This document shows, in pieces, positions 15,738 to 22,911 of a stretch of 29,096 nt of DNA. How positions within the stretch are numbered: the stretch's first letter is position 1; each line of letters opens with the position of its first letter. The DNA lies in assembly GCA_027859055.1 (NCBI GenBank), contig JAQIBO010000383.1:1-29096 (forward strand), given 5' to 3'. Origin of the DNA: Spirochaeta sp. Lineage in GTDB: Bacteria > Spirochaetota > Spirochaetia > DSM-27196 > Alkalispirochaetaceae. The position numbers were made by a program, and so were the translations under genes. Below the pieces are notes generated by a model. That model saw only the letters and a list, made by a program, of their open reading frames with translations. It searched no databases and was not told the DNA's origin.

Positions 15738-17069
15738 TCACAACCCCAGCAGCATCGCCGCAGGATCTTCAATCTGCTCCTTAATCCGGTTCAGAAACCC
15801 GATCGCCTGCTTCCCGTCGATAATCCGGTGATCGTAGGTCAGTGCCAGATACATAATCGGCCGAATCACGATCTCGTCATCCACCACAACCGGACGCTTC
15901 ACGATCGAGTGCATCCCCAGCACCGCCGTCTGGGGTGGACTGGGAATCGGCGTCGACAGCATACTGCCAAAAACCCCGCCGTTGGTAATCGTAAACGTTC
16001 CCCCGGAAAACTCATCCGGCATCAGCCGCTTCTTCTTCGCCCGGTCGGCAAAGTCACCGATCTTCCGTTCAATCTCTGCAAAATCAAGCGCGTCAACATC
16101 CCGCAACACCGGTACCAGCAGCCCCGCGTCGGTAGAGATCGCAACCCCGACGTTGTAGAAGTAGTTGTAGATCACCTCGGTGCCGTCAACAAACGCGTTC
16201 ACCGCCGGAAAATCCACCAGCGCCCGCTGCGCCGCCTTCACAAAAAAGCTCATAAATCCGAGGCGCACCTCGTGCACCGCCTCAAACTGTTCCTTGTGCT
16301 CGCTCCGCAGCGCCATCACCGCCGACATATCCACCTCGTTGAACGTCGTCAGATGAGCGCTCTGCTGCTTGCTGCGCACCAGATTCTCGGCGATCGTCTT
16401 GCGCAGGTTACTCATCTGTTTGCGTTCCTGCAGATCTGCCGGCGCCTTCGGCGGTTGAGACCGAACTGCCGTTCTGCGCAGCTCCGTCCCCGCCTGACCG
16501 GCGGCGTCACCGGATCGGTCCGCCTTTGCGGCGGTGCCTCCGTCCCCGGACGCGCCTCCGTCCCTGTTCTTGCCGCCATCAGCAAGGTATTTCTCCACGT
16601 CGCCCTTCGTCAGGCGGCTGTCCTTGCCGGACGGCGTCACCGCGGCTCCCACCGTCGCCGCGTCCAGCCCGTGTTCTTCCAGAATGCGGCGCACCGCCGG
16701 GGAGAGCGCGTCGTGCACCTCGGCGGCGGTCGCGGTATCGCCGCCCGCGGTTGCACCGGCACCCGCGGCAGCCGCTTTCGATTCTCCGGCGTTTCCGTCC
16801 GTCGCGGTCTCCGACGCGCTGGCTCCCGCGGCGCCCTCCGTATCTATCTCCGCCACCACGGTGCCGATTTCCACCTCTTCGTCGGCGGCCACGGAGATCG
16901 CGATCACCCCGCTCGCCGGCGCCGGTACGGGCAGCGTCGCCTTGTCCGTCTCCAGCTCAAAGATCTCGTCGCCCTCGTTTACGTAATCACCGTCGGCCAC
17001 GTTCCATACCGCGAGAATCCCGCTTGTTACCGACTCACCAACCTGTGGTACCTCTACCGCCTGCTTCAT
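15738..17069 (-). CDS. sucB: Dihydrolipoyllysine succinyltransferase (E2 of 2-oxoglutarate dehydrogenase)
   Basis: The E2 core, which transfers the succinyl group to CoA, 443 residues. One N-terminal lipoyl domain carries Lys43 in ELETDKATLP. An Ala/Gly-rich linker follows, then a peripheral-subunit-binding domain (SPAVRRILEEHGLDAATVGA through GDVEKYLAD, about 140-180), a second linker, and the catalytic acyltransferase domain with His414 and Asp418 in DHRIIDGK. The second linker contains two repeat-derived segments: GDGGTA, shared with the fapA-like gene, and GTELRRTAVRS, encoded by an element also found at 26773-26830. The frame runs upstream to 17279, but ATG 17069 is preceded by AGGAG and overlaps the sucA stop as ATGA. 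Confidence 0.94.
   Translation of the reverse strand: MKQAVEVPQVGESVTSGILAVWNVADGDYVNEGDEIFELETDKATLPVPAPASGVIAISVAADEEVEIGTVVAEIDTEGAAGASASETATDGNAGESKAAAAGAGATAGGDTATAAEVHDALSPAVRRILEEHGLDAATVGAAVTPSGKDSRLTKGDVEKYLADGGKNRDGGASGDGGTAAKADRSGDAAGQAGTELRRTAVRSQPPKAPADLQERKQMSNLRKTIAENLVRSKQQSAHLTTFNEVDMSAVMALRSEHKEQFEAVHEVRLGFMSFFVKAAQRALVDFPAVNAFVDGTEVIYNYFYNVGVAISTDAGLLVPVLRDVDALDFAEIERKIGDFADRAKKKRLMPDEFSGGTFTITNGGVFGSMLSTPIPSPPQTAVLGMHSIVKRPVVVDDEIVIRPIMYLALTYDHRIIDGKQAIGFLNRIKEQIEDPAAMLLGL
16460..16518. repeat. Dispersed 59-bp element inside sucB, copy 1
   Basis: The ends of this segment, ACCGAACTGCCGTTCTGC on the left and CACCGGATCGG on the right, are identical to those of the intergenic copy at 26773-26830, in the same order, orientation and spacing (59 against 58 bp). 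The interior is diverged. Here it is read in frame on the minus strand in the linker before the E2 catalytic domain. Confidence 0.65.
16530..16550. repeat. 21-bp repeat shared with fapA-like gene
   Basis: The 21 bp from 16530 to 16550 (core GGTGCCTCCGTCCCCGGA) are identical to 1568-1588 and are translated in the same frame as SGDGGTA. A degenerate copy, GCGCCTCCGTCCCTG, follows immediately. It lies 11 bp from the 59-bp element at 16460-16518. Confidence 0.75.
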
Positions 17070-19990
17070 CTGTTGTGGTCTCCTTTTTTCGTCACCGACG
17101 CAAACGCGGTCTGCAGAATCTGTTCCAGTTCCGCCGCGTGTTCTCGAAATGAACCGGTCGCCGGGGACGGGCTCGGTTTGCGCCCGGCGTAGCCGATATT
17201 TTCCACCCCGACGATCTCGGCAAGGCGGTTCTGTACAAAGCGCCAGGCGCCGCGGTTGCGGCTCTCCTCCTGCACCCACATCACCGTGTCCGCATCGCCG
17301 TACGGCTCCACGACGCGCCGGATCTCATCACGCGGCCACGGGTACACCTGCTCAATCCGGATAATCGCCACGTTCTCCGCCCCCAGCTCGCGTCGGCGGG
17401 CATCCAGGTCGTAGTAGACCTTTCCCGAACAAAACAGAAGCAATTTTGTCTTCTTCGGCTCGGTGGGGTCGTCCAGAACGGTGCGAAAATGGCCACCGGT
17501 CAAATCGCTCAACCGTGAGCGCGCCTCCTTGTGGCGCAACAGACTCTTGGGGGACATCACGATCAGCGGTTTGCGGTACGGCTGGTGCATCTGCCGTCGG
17601 AGCAGATGAAAGAACTGCGACGGCAACGTGGTGTTCACCACCTGCATATTGTCCTCGGCGCAGAGCTGCAAAAAGCGCTCCATGTGGGCGCTTGAGTGCT
17701 CCGGACCCTGCCCCTCGTATCCGTGGGGCAGGAGCATCACCAACCCGGAATTTCGAAACCACTTACCCTCGCTGGAGGATATAAACTGATCGATGATCAC
17801 CTGCGCGCCGTTGACGAAGTCGCCAAACTGCCCCTCCCAGATTACCAGGATATTGGGTTGCGCCAGGCTGTAGCCATAGTCAAAACCGAGCACCGAAAAC
17901 TCCGACAGCGGACTGTCGTAAATGCTGAACGTCGCCTGTTCAGGTGCAATATGTTTCAACGGCGTGTAGTAGTGCGGCTTTTCCTGCTGGACATCCCACC
18001 ATTCCGCGTGGCGGTGGCTGAACGTGCCCCGGCCGGAGTCCTCACCGCTCAACCGGATCGGGAAGCCGTCATCCAGAATAGAGGCAAAACCCAACGCTTC
18101 CGCAAAGCCCCAGTCGATCCCCTCGCCGCTATCAAGCATCTGGGCGCGCTCTTTCACCTGCCGCGCCAGCTTGGGATGGAGGTGAAACCCCTCCGGGACG
18201 GTGGTGAGCACCTTCCCCAGCTTCCACAGGCGCTCCTCAGACACGCCGGTCTCAACCGGATCGTGGCGGTACTCGTGCTGAAAACGCTCCCACTCACCCC
18301 CCTCAAACGCGTCGTCAAGGTTGGAGGTGTAATTGCCTTTGGCCATTTCAAGCTGTTCTTTCAGCACGTTCCGGTAGCGCTCGCGAAACGCCTGCTGCTC
18401 AGGCGCATCCCACACGCCCCCCTCGGCCAGGCGTTTTCCATATATCTCCGGGGCGCTCGGGTGGTCCTTGATCATCTTGTACATGATCGGATGGGTGTAC
18501 GACGGCTCGTCCGCTTCGTTGTGGCCCAGTTTGCGATAGCAGACAATATCCACCACCGCGTCGTAACCAAACTTCTGGCGCCAGCGCATCGCCAGGTCCA
18601 CCGCCCGCACAATCGCCTCCGGATCGTCACCGTTGGCGTGAAAGACGGGAACCTGAATCGTCTTGGCCAGGTCCGTTGCAAAAAAGGTGCTCCGCGCGTC
18701 ACGGCTGGCGGTGGTGAACCCGATCTGGTTGTTGATAATGATATGTACCGTACCGCCGGTACGGTAGCCTTTCAGCTGACTCAGGTTGAACGTCTCGGCA
18801 ACCACGCCCTGGCCGCTGAACGCCGCGTCCCCGTGAATCAGAACCGGCAGCACCTTCTTCCGGTTCACATCGCCGCGGCGGCGCTGGATGCCGCGCGCTT
18901 TGCCCTCAACTACCGAGTCCACCGCCTCCAGGTGACTCGGGTTGGCTACCAGCGAAATGTGCAGCGTCCGCCCCGTCTCCGGGTCGGTATAGTCAAAACT
19001 GTGGCCAAGGTGGTACTTCACGTCGCCGGTCCCGCCAAACTCGTGGGGCTGCTCCGCGTCGATAAACTTGGCAAACGTCTCCACCGCGGGTTTGCGCATC
19101 GCGTTGGTAAATACGTTGAGGCGACCCCGGTGGGCCATACCCAGCACCACTTCCTGTACCTTGTGTTCTACCGCAGTGTAAATCAGATAGTGCACCGCCG
19201 GAATCAGCCCCTCACCACCTTCCAGGCTGAACCGTTTCTGCCCGATGAAGTTGGAGTGCACAAAGCGCTCAAACTCTTCCGCCTTGATCAGGTCCCTCTG
19301 AAACCGGACCTTCTGCTCCGGTGACCAGTCGCGGTGGTGCTGTTCCCGTTCAATCTTTTCCAACAGCCAGCGGCGCATCACCCGGTTCTTGATGTGGAGG
19401 AATTCAATTCCCAGCGTTGACAGATACGTCTCCCGGGCACGGGCCAGGATATCCCGCAGCGGCATCCGTTCCGGCTCAAAAAAGCCGCCGGAGTGAAATT
19501 CCGTATCCAGGTCATCCTCACTCAGTCCGAACGCGCTCAGGGACAGGCTGTCAAAGGCACCTTCCACGGTGATACGCATATACTTCATCGCCGGCGTTTC
19601 GTACGCCTCAAGCGGATTAATCCGCGCGTAAATCGCCCCGACGTCCCGATACGCCCACAAAAGGCTTTCCACCCGGGACTGCTTGTCGCCGCTCTGTTCC
19701 AGGTACGGTCCGGGAGCGTGTCCGATAAACGAGGTCCGGGAGGCGGAACCACCACTGGCGCTTGATCCTGCCGGCGTCCCCGTCGGTGCGCCCGCCTGCG
19801 GCGCCACCCGGCGTCGGGAGCTCTGCGCCGCCACCGCGGCAAGTTCGCTGACCGTTTCCGCAGTACCGCCGTTGCTCTGTACCCGCTCAAAGTACTCGCG
19901 CCACTCCGGGGAGACCGATTGGGGATCACTTTGCCACGACTCGTACAAATCCTCGGCAAACCCGGCGTTGGCTATTCCGACACGTTCCAT
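17066..19990 (-). CDS. sucA: 2-oxoglutarate dehydrogenase E1 component
   Basis: The thiamine-diphosphate-dependent decarboxylase of the complex, 974 residues from ATG 19990, close to the usual 930-950 plus an inserted linker. The N-terminal E2-binding segment (SWQSDPQSVSPEWREYF) is followed by an Ala/Gly/Ser-rich spacer (about 50-80). ThDP and substrate motifs include GMAHRGRLNVFTN, HGDAAFSGQGVVAETFNLSQL and INNQIGFTT; the C-terminal transketolase-like domain has FDYGYSLAQPN, WEGQFGDFVNGAQ and LPHGYEGQGPEHSSAH. GTG 20017 is an alternative start, but AGAGGA eight bases before ATG 19990 favours the latter. The stop overlaps the sucB start. The C-terminal IGYAGRKPSPSPATG is typical of sucA. A TATAAT box and hairpin lie in its upstream gap. 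Confidence 0.96.
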   Translation of the reverse strand: MERVGIANAGFAEDLYESWQSDPQSVSPEWREYFERVQSNGGTAETVSELAAVAAQSSRRRVAPQAGAPTGTPAGSSASGGSASRTSFIGHAPGPYLEQSGDKQSRVESLLWAYRDVGAIYARINPLEAYETPAMKYMRITVEGAFDSLSLSAFGLSEDDLDTEFHSGGFFEPERMPLRDILARARETYLSTLGIEFLHIKNRVMRRWLLEKIEREQHHRDWSPEQKVRFQRDLIKAEEFERFVHSNFIGQKRFSLEGGEGLIPAVHYLIYTAVEHKVQEVVLGMAHRGRLNVFTNAMRKPAVETFAKFIDAEQPHEFGGTGDVKYHLGHSFDYTDPETGRTLHISLVANPSHLEAVDSVVEGKARGIQRRRGDVNRKKVLPVLIHGDAAFSGQGVVAETFNLSQLKGYRTGGTVHIIINNQIGFTTASRDARSTFFATDLAKTIQVPVFHANGDDPEAIVRAVDLAMRWRQKFGYDAVVDIVCYRKLGHNEADEPSYTHPIMYKMIKDHPSAPEIYGKRLAEGGVWDAPEQQAFRERYRNVLKEQLEMAKGNYTSNLDDAFEGGEWERFQHEYRHDPVETGVSEERLWKLGKVLTTVPEGFHLHPKLARQVKERAQMLDSGEGIDWGFAEALGFASILDDGFPIRLSGEDSGRGTFSHRHAEWWDVQQEKPHYYTPLKHIAPEQATFSIYDSPLSEFSVLGFDYGYSLAQPNILVIWEGQFGDFVNGAQVIIDQFISSSEGKWFRNSGLVMLLPHGYEGQGPEHSSAHMERFLQLCAEDNMQVVNTTLPSQFFHLLRRQMHQPYRKPLIVMSPKSLLRHKEARSRLSDLTGGHFRTVLDDPTEPKKTKLLLFCSGKVYYDLDARRRELGAENVAIIRIEQVYPWPRDEIRRVVEPYGDADTVMWVQEESRNRGAWRFVQNRLAEIVGVENIGYAGRKPSPSPATGSFREHAAELEQILQTAFASVTKKGDHNR

Positions 19991-20022
19991 GCGTTCGTTC
20001 CTCTCATCTTTAGACACAACAA

Positions 20023-20044
20023 GCCGCGACTCGAAAGCCGCGGC
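20023..20044 (-). terminator. UUCG-capped hairpin in sucD-sucA gap, possible attenuator
   Basis: On the minus strand GCCGCGGCT and AGTCGCGGC pair as a 9-bp stem (one G-U) closed by a TTCG tetraloop, followed by TTGTTGTGT. It lies between the sucD stop and the sucA start. It could end part of the sdhAB-sucCD transcript, or cap the 5' end of a transcript starting from the -10 box at 20059-20064. Confidence 0.5.
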
Positions 20045-20058
20045 CTGTCTGAACTGCG

Positions 20059-20064
20059 ATTATA
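20059..20064 (-). promoter_or_regulatory. Possible internal -10 box for sucAB-lpd-gltA
   Basis: A perfect TATAAT reads 20064 to 20059 on the minus strand in the sucD-sucA gap. The -35 region 17 bp upstream (TTCGCG) is poor; a TTGAGA lies further off at 24 bp. Initiation near 20052 would place the hairpin at 20044-20023 at the very 5' end of the message. Confidence 0.45.
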
Positions 20065-20103
20065 CCCCGATATCGTGCCGCGCGAAACTCTCAATGTTCG
20101 CCA

Positions 20104-20970
20104 TCAAAGCTTCTGCTTCAGCAGATCGGGAATCTCATCGGGCTTTTCGGCTACACGAACCCCGGCAGCTTCAAACGCGGCCACCTTGGCTTCGGGGGTG
20201 CCGGTTCCGCCGGAAATAATCGCGCCGGCGTGACCCATCCGTTTTCCCGGAGGCGCCGTCCGGCCGGAGATGAAGCCGACAACCGGCTTGGTCATCTTCG
20301 TCTTGATAAACTCCGCGGCTTTCTCTTCATCGTCGCCACCGATCTCGCCAATCACCACAACCCCGGCGGTATCCGGGTCAGCTTCAAAGAGTTCCAGCGC
20401 GTCGATAAAGCTGGTACCGATCACGGGATCACCACCGATACCGACGCAGGTGCTCTGGCCTATGTTGTGCTTGGTCAGGTTGTAGACAACCTCGTAGGTC
20501 AGCGTCCCGGAGCGGGAGATCACGCCGATATTTCCCGGCAAATGAATGTGATACGGCATGATGCCGTTCTTGCACATTCCCGGGCTGATCAGCCCCGGAC
20601 AGTTGGGCCCGATCATGCGCAACCCCTGGCTTTTCACGTAGTCGTACGCCTCAAGCATCTCAAGAACCGGGACACCCTCGGTAATGGTGATAATCAGCGG
20701 CACCTTCGCATCGGCGGCCTCGCGCACCGCCGCAGCTGCAAACTTCGCCGGCACAAAGATAACCGTCGCGTCCACGCGATGTTCCTTCCGGGCGTCCTGT
20801 ACCGAGTTGTACACCGGCACATCGTCCATCTTCTGGCCGCCCTTGCCGGGGGTCACCCCCGCCACCACCCTGGTTCCGTCTTTTACCATCTGCCGGGCGT
20901 GAAACGACCCGTCCCGTCCGGTAATGCCCTGCACAATGACGTTTGTCTTTTCGTTGATCAGAATACTCAT
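20104..20970 (-). CDS. sucD: Succinyl-CoA synthetase alpha subunit
   Basis: The alpha subunit binds CoA and carries the phosphohistidine in succinyl-CoA to succinate conversion. From ATG 20970 it has 288 residues, the normal length. QGITGRDGSFHA (14-25) is the CoA-binding loop, GPNCPGLISPG (121-131) and SRSGTLTYE are conserved, and the phosphorylated residue is His247 in GHAGAIISGG. The frame extends to 21048 inside sucC, but GGAAAGCGAAGAG before ATG 20970 and the family N-terminus MSILINEKTN support the start given. It follows sucC by 46 bp. Confidence 0.96.
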   Translation of the reverse strand: MSILINEKTNVIVQGITGRDGSFHARQMVKDGTRVVAGVTPGKGGQKMDDVPVYNSVQDARKEHRVDATVIFVPAKFAAAAVREAADAKVPLIITITEGVPVLEMLEAYDYVKSQGLRMIGPNCPGLISPGMCKNGIMPYHIHLPGNIGVISRSGTLTYEVVYNLTKHNIGQSTCVGIGGDPVIGTSFIDALELFEADPDTAGVVVIGEIGGDDEEKAAEFIKTKMTKPVVGFISGRTAPPGKRMGHAGAIISGGTGTPEAKVAAFEAAGVRVAEKPDEIPDLLKQKL

Positions 20971-21016
20971 CTCTTCGCTTTCCTTCCGTTGCCCCGCGCC
21001 GGCGCCACGCCGCCGC

Positions 21017-22141
21017 TCAAGAGGCCACCACTTTGCGGACCGCGTCACTCAGGTCGTCGGCGACATCAAAGCCCTTTTCCTCAAGCATCGCTCGGCCCTC
21101 TTCCTGGTTGGTCCCTACCAGGCGAATCACCATCGGCACCTTGATATCGATCTGGTCGGTGGCCATGATAATACCCTTTGCGATGTCGTCACAGCGGGTA
21201 ATACCCCCAAAGATGTTGATCAGAATCGCCCGGACCTTCCGGTTGCGGAGAATGATCTCAATCGCGTTCAGCACCTTCTCCGGATTGGAAGAGCCGCCAA
21301 CATCCAGAAAGTTTGCCGGATCCCCGCCAAAGAGTTTGACGATATCCATCGTGGCCATCGCCAGGCCCGCGCCGTTGACGATACACCCGATATCACCGTC
21401 CATGCTGACAAAACTCAACCCGAATTTTTTCGCGTCGATCTCGTCCTGGCTGTACTCCTCGGGGTTCTTCATCCCGTCCACATCGTCGTGCTTGTACAGC
21501 GCGTTGTCGTCAAAGTTCATCTTGGCGTCCAGCGCCATCAACGTGGTTTCGTCAACCAGCGCGTACGGGTTGATCTCTACCAGCGAGGCGTCTTTCTCGA
21601 CGAACAGCGTGTACATCTTCTTGACCGTGTCGGTCGCCTGCTCAACCAGTCCAGGCTTCTCAAACACATCGGTCAGAACGGAACGCAGTGCGTCCTCGTC
21701 AATGCCGGTGGCGATGTCGATCGGAAACTTGATGATCTTGTCCGGATCGGTAACCGCCAGCTCCTCGATCTCCACGCCCCCCTCTTTGGTGACCATCAGA
21801 ATGATCTTCTTGCTGGCCCGGTCCATAATCAGACCGACGTAATACTCCTTCAGGATATCCGCGGCGGGAGCGATGAGAACCTTTTCCACCGTCTCGCCCT
21901 TGATATCCATCCCCAGGATCGCCTTCGCTTTCTCCGCAGCGTCTGCGGGATTATCGGCGAGCTTGACGCCCCCCGCCTTGCCGCGGCCGCCGACAAGGAC
22001 CTGCGCCTTGACAACCACTGTGCCGCCGAGGCGTTCCGCCGCGGCGGACGCCTCCGACGCATCCGAGATGACCGCTTGATCGGTGATCGCGATCCCGTAC
22101 GCCCCGAACAGTTCTTTTGCCTGATACTCGTGAATCTTCAT
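21017..22141 (-). CDS. sucC: Succinyl-CoA synthetase beta subunit
   Basis: The ATP-grasp beta subunit, 374 residues, which binds nucleotide and succinate. MKIHEYQAKELFGAYGI is the standard N-terminus. VVKAQVLVGGRGKAGGVKLA (about 44-63) contains the glycine-rich nucleotide loop, EINPYALVDE (about 190-199) provides the metal ligands, and GDIGCIVNGAGLAMATMD with GGSSNPEKV forms the C-terminal flavodoxin-like domain that meets the alpha subunit. The nucleotide preference (ATP or GTP) cannot be decided by eye. AAGG precedes the ATG closely, and the start lies four bases after the sdhB stop, implying coupling. Confidence 0.96.
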   Translation of the reverse strand: MKIHEYQAKELFGAYGIAITDQAVISDASEASAAAERLGGTVVVKAQVLVGGRGKAGGVKLADNPADAAEKAKAILGMDIKGETVEKVLIAPAADILKEYYVGLIMDRASKKIILMVTKEGGVEIEELAVTDPDKIIKFPIDIATGIDEDALRSVLTDVFEKPGLVEQATDTVKKMYTLFVEKDASLVEINPYALVDETTLMALDAKMNFDDNALYKHDDVDGMKNPEEYSQDEIDAKKFGLSFVSMDGDIGCIVNGAGLAMATMDIVKLFGGDPANFLDVGGSSNPEKVLNAIEIILRNRKVRAILINIFGGITRCDDIAKGIIMATDQIDIKVPMVIRLVGTNQEEGRAMLEEKGFDVADDLSDAVRKVVAS

Positions 22142-22144
22142 ACC

Positions 22145-22894
22145 TTACTGCGCCCTTTCTTCCGCGGTCTCTTCGCCCCGCTCTTTGCGGTACTTTTTGA
22201 TCTCGCGTTTGGTGAAATTGATCAACTTTGTGATCTTGATATCCCGGGGACAGACCCGGGTACATTCAAAGTGACTTTCGCACGGCCAGACGCCGTTTTC
22301 CGTATCCAGCACATCCAGACGTGCTTCCAGCCCCTTGTCGCGGCTGTCAAAGATGAAGCGTGCCGCGTTGGTAATCGCCTGGGGGCCGATAAAGTTGGGG
22401 TTCTTGTCCAGAATCGGACACGCGGAATAGCACGCCGCGCAGTTGATGCACTTCGTCGCCTCGTCAAACAGCGCCCGCTCTTCCGGTGACTGAATGTACT
22501 CACCCCGTTCCGGCTCCGGCGCCTCCGGCACAAAGTACGGCTTCACGGCGCGAAACTTCTCAAAAAACGGTGACTGGTCCACCATCAGGTCCTTTTGCAC
22601 CGTCAGATGGCGCAGCGGCTCGATCTTCACGGAGCCACCGTCACCCACTTCCAGATCCCGGAACAGCGTCTTGCACGCCAGTTTTTCGGTGCCGTTAATC
22701 CGCATCGCGTCACTGCCGCAGACCCCGTGGGCACAACTCCGCCGGTAGCCGAGGGTACCGTCCTGGTTCTGGGTGATATCCATGAGCGCGTCCAGGATCC
22801 GGTGCGTCGGTTCCACCTCCACCTCATAGTGTTTCACATACGGAGTAGAATCGGTCTCCGGGTTATATCGCTGGATCGCTAAGGTTACCTTCAT
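22145..22894 (-). CDS. sdhB: Succinate dehydrogenase/fumarate reductase iron-sulfur subunit
   Basis: The electron-transfer subunit of complex II, 249 residues. The [2Fe-2S] ligands are Cys54, Cys59, Asp62 and Cys74; Asp at the third position is also seen in E. coli SdhB. Cys149, Cys152, Cys155, Cys159 with Cys205, Cys211 and Cys215 supply the [4Fe-4S] and [3Fe-4S] centres in CINCAACYSACP and CESHFECTRVCP. The C-terminus is Lys/Arg/Glu-rich. It would relay electrons from the SdhA flavin to quinone through membrane anchors, but no anchor gene lies beside it. Direction (oxidation or fumarate reduction) cannot be settled from sequence. Confidence 0.95.
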   Translation of the reverse strand: MKVTLAIQRYNPETDSTPYVKHYEVEVEPTHRILDALMDITQNQDGTLGYRRSCAHGVCGSDAMRINGTEKLACKTLFRDLEVGDGGSVKIEPLRHLTVQKDLMVDQSPFFEKFRAVKPYFVPEAPEPERGEYIQSPEERALFDEATKCINCAACYSACPILDKNPNFIGPQAITNAARFIFDSRDKGLEARLDVLDTENGVWPCESHFECTRVCPRDIKITKLINFTKREIKKYRKERGEETAEERAQ

Positions 22895-22911
22895 ACTGCC
22901 TCACTCCTCTC

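Noticed and set aside
14508..17192. 894-codon open frame on the plus strand opposite lpd and sucB
   Set aside because: It is fully antisense to two well-supported enzymes and its product is Arg/His/Pro-rich with no domain. Long antisense frames are common in GC-rich codon usage.
17070..17279. N-terminal extension of SucB
   Set aside because: It overlaps the sucA 3' end in another frame; the lipoyl domain begins at once after ATG 17069, which has its own Shine-Dalgarno.
17696..19324. 542-codon open frame on the plus strand opposite sucA
   Set aside because: It is antisense to conserved E1 sequence, has a biased His/Arg/Leu composition and no recognisable motif.
22298..22320. Asp in place of Cys in the SdhB [2Fe-2S] motif as a lost ligand
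   Set aside because: The same CGSD arrangement occurs in functional SdhB such as that of E. coli, so it is normal.
20924..22489. 521-codon open frame on the plus strand opposite sucC and sdhB
   Set aside because: It crosses two genuine genes and their junction on the other strand, and the translation shows no family features.
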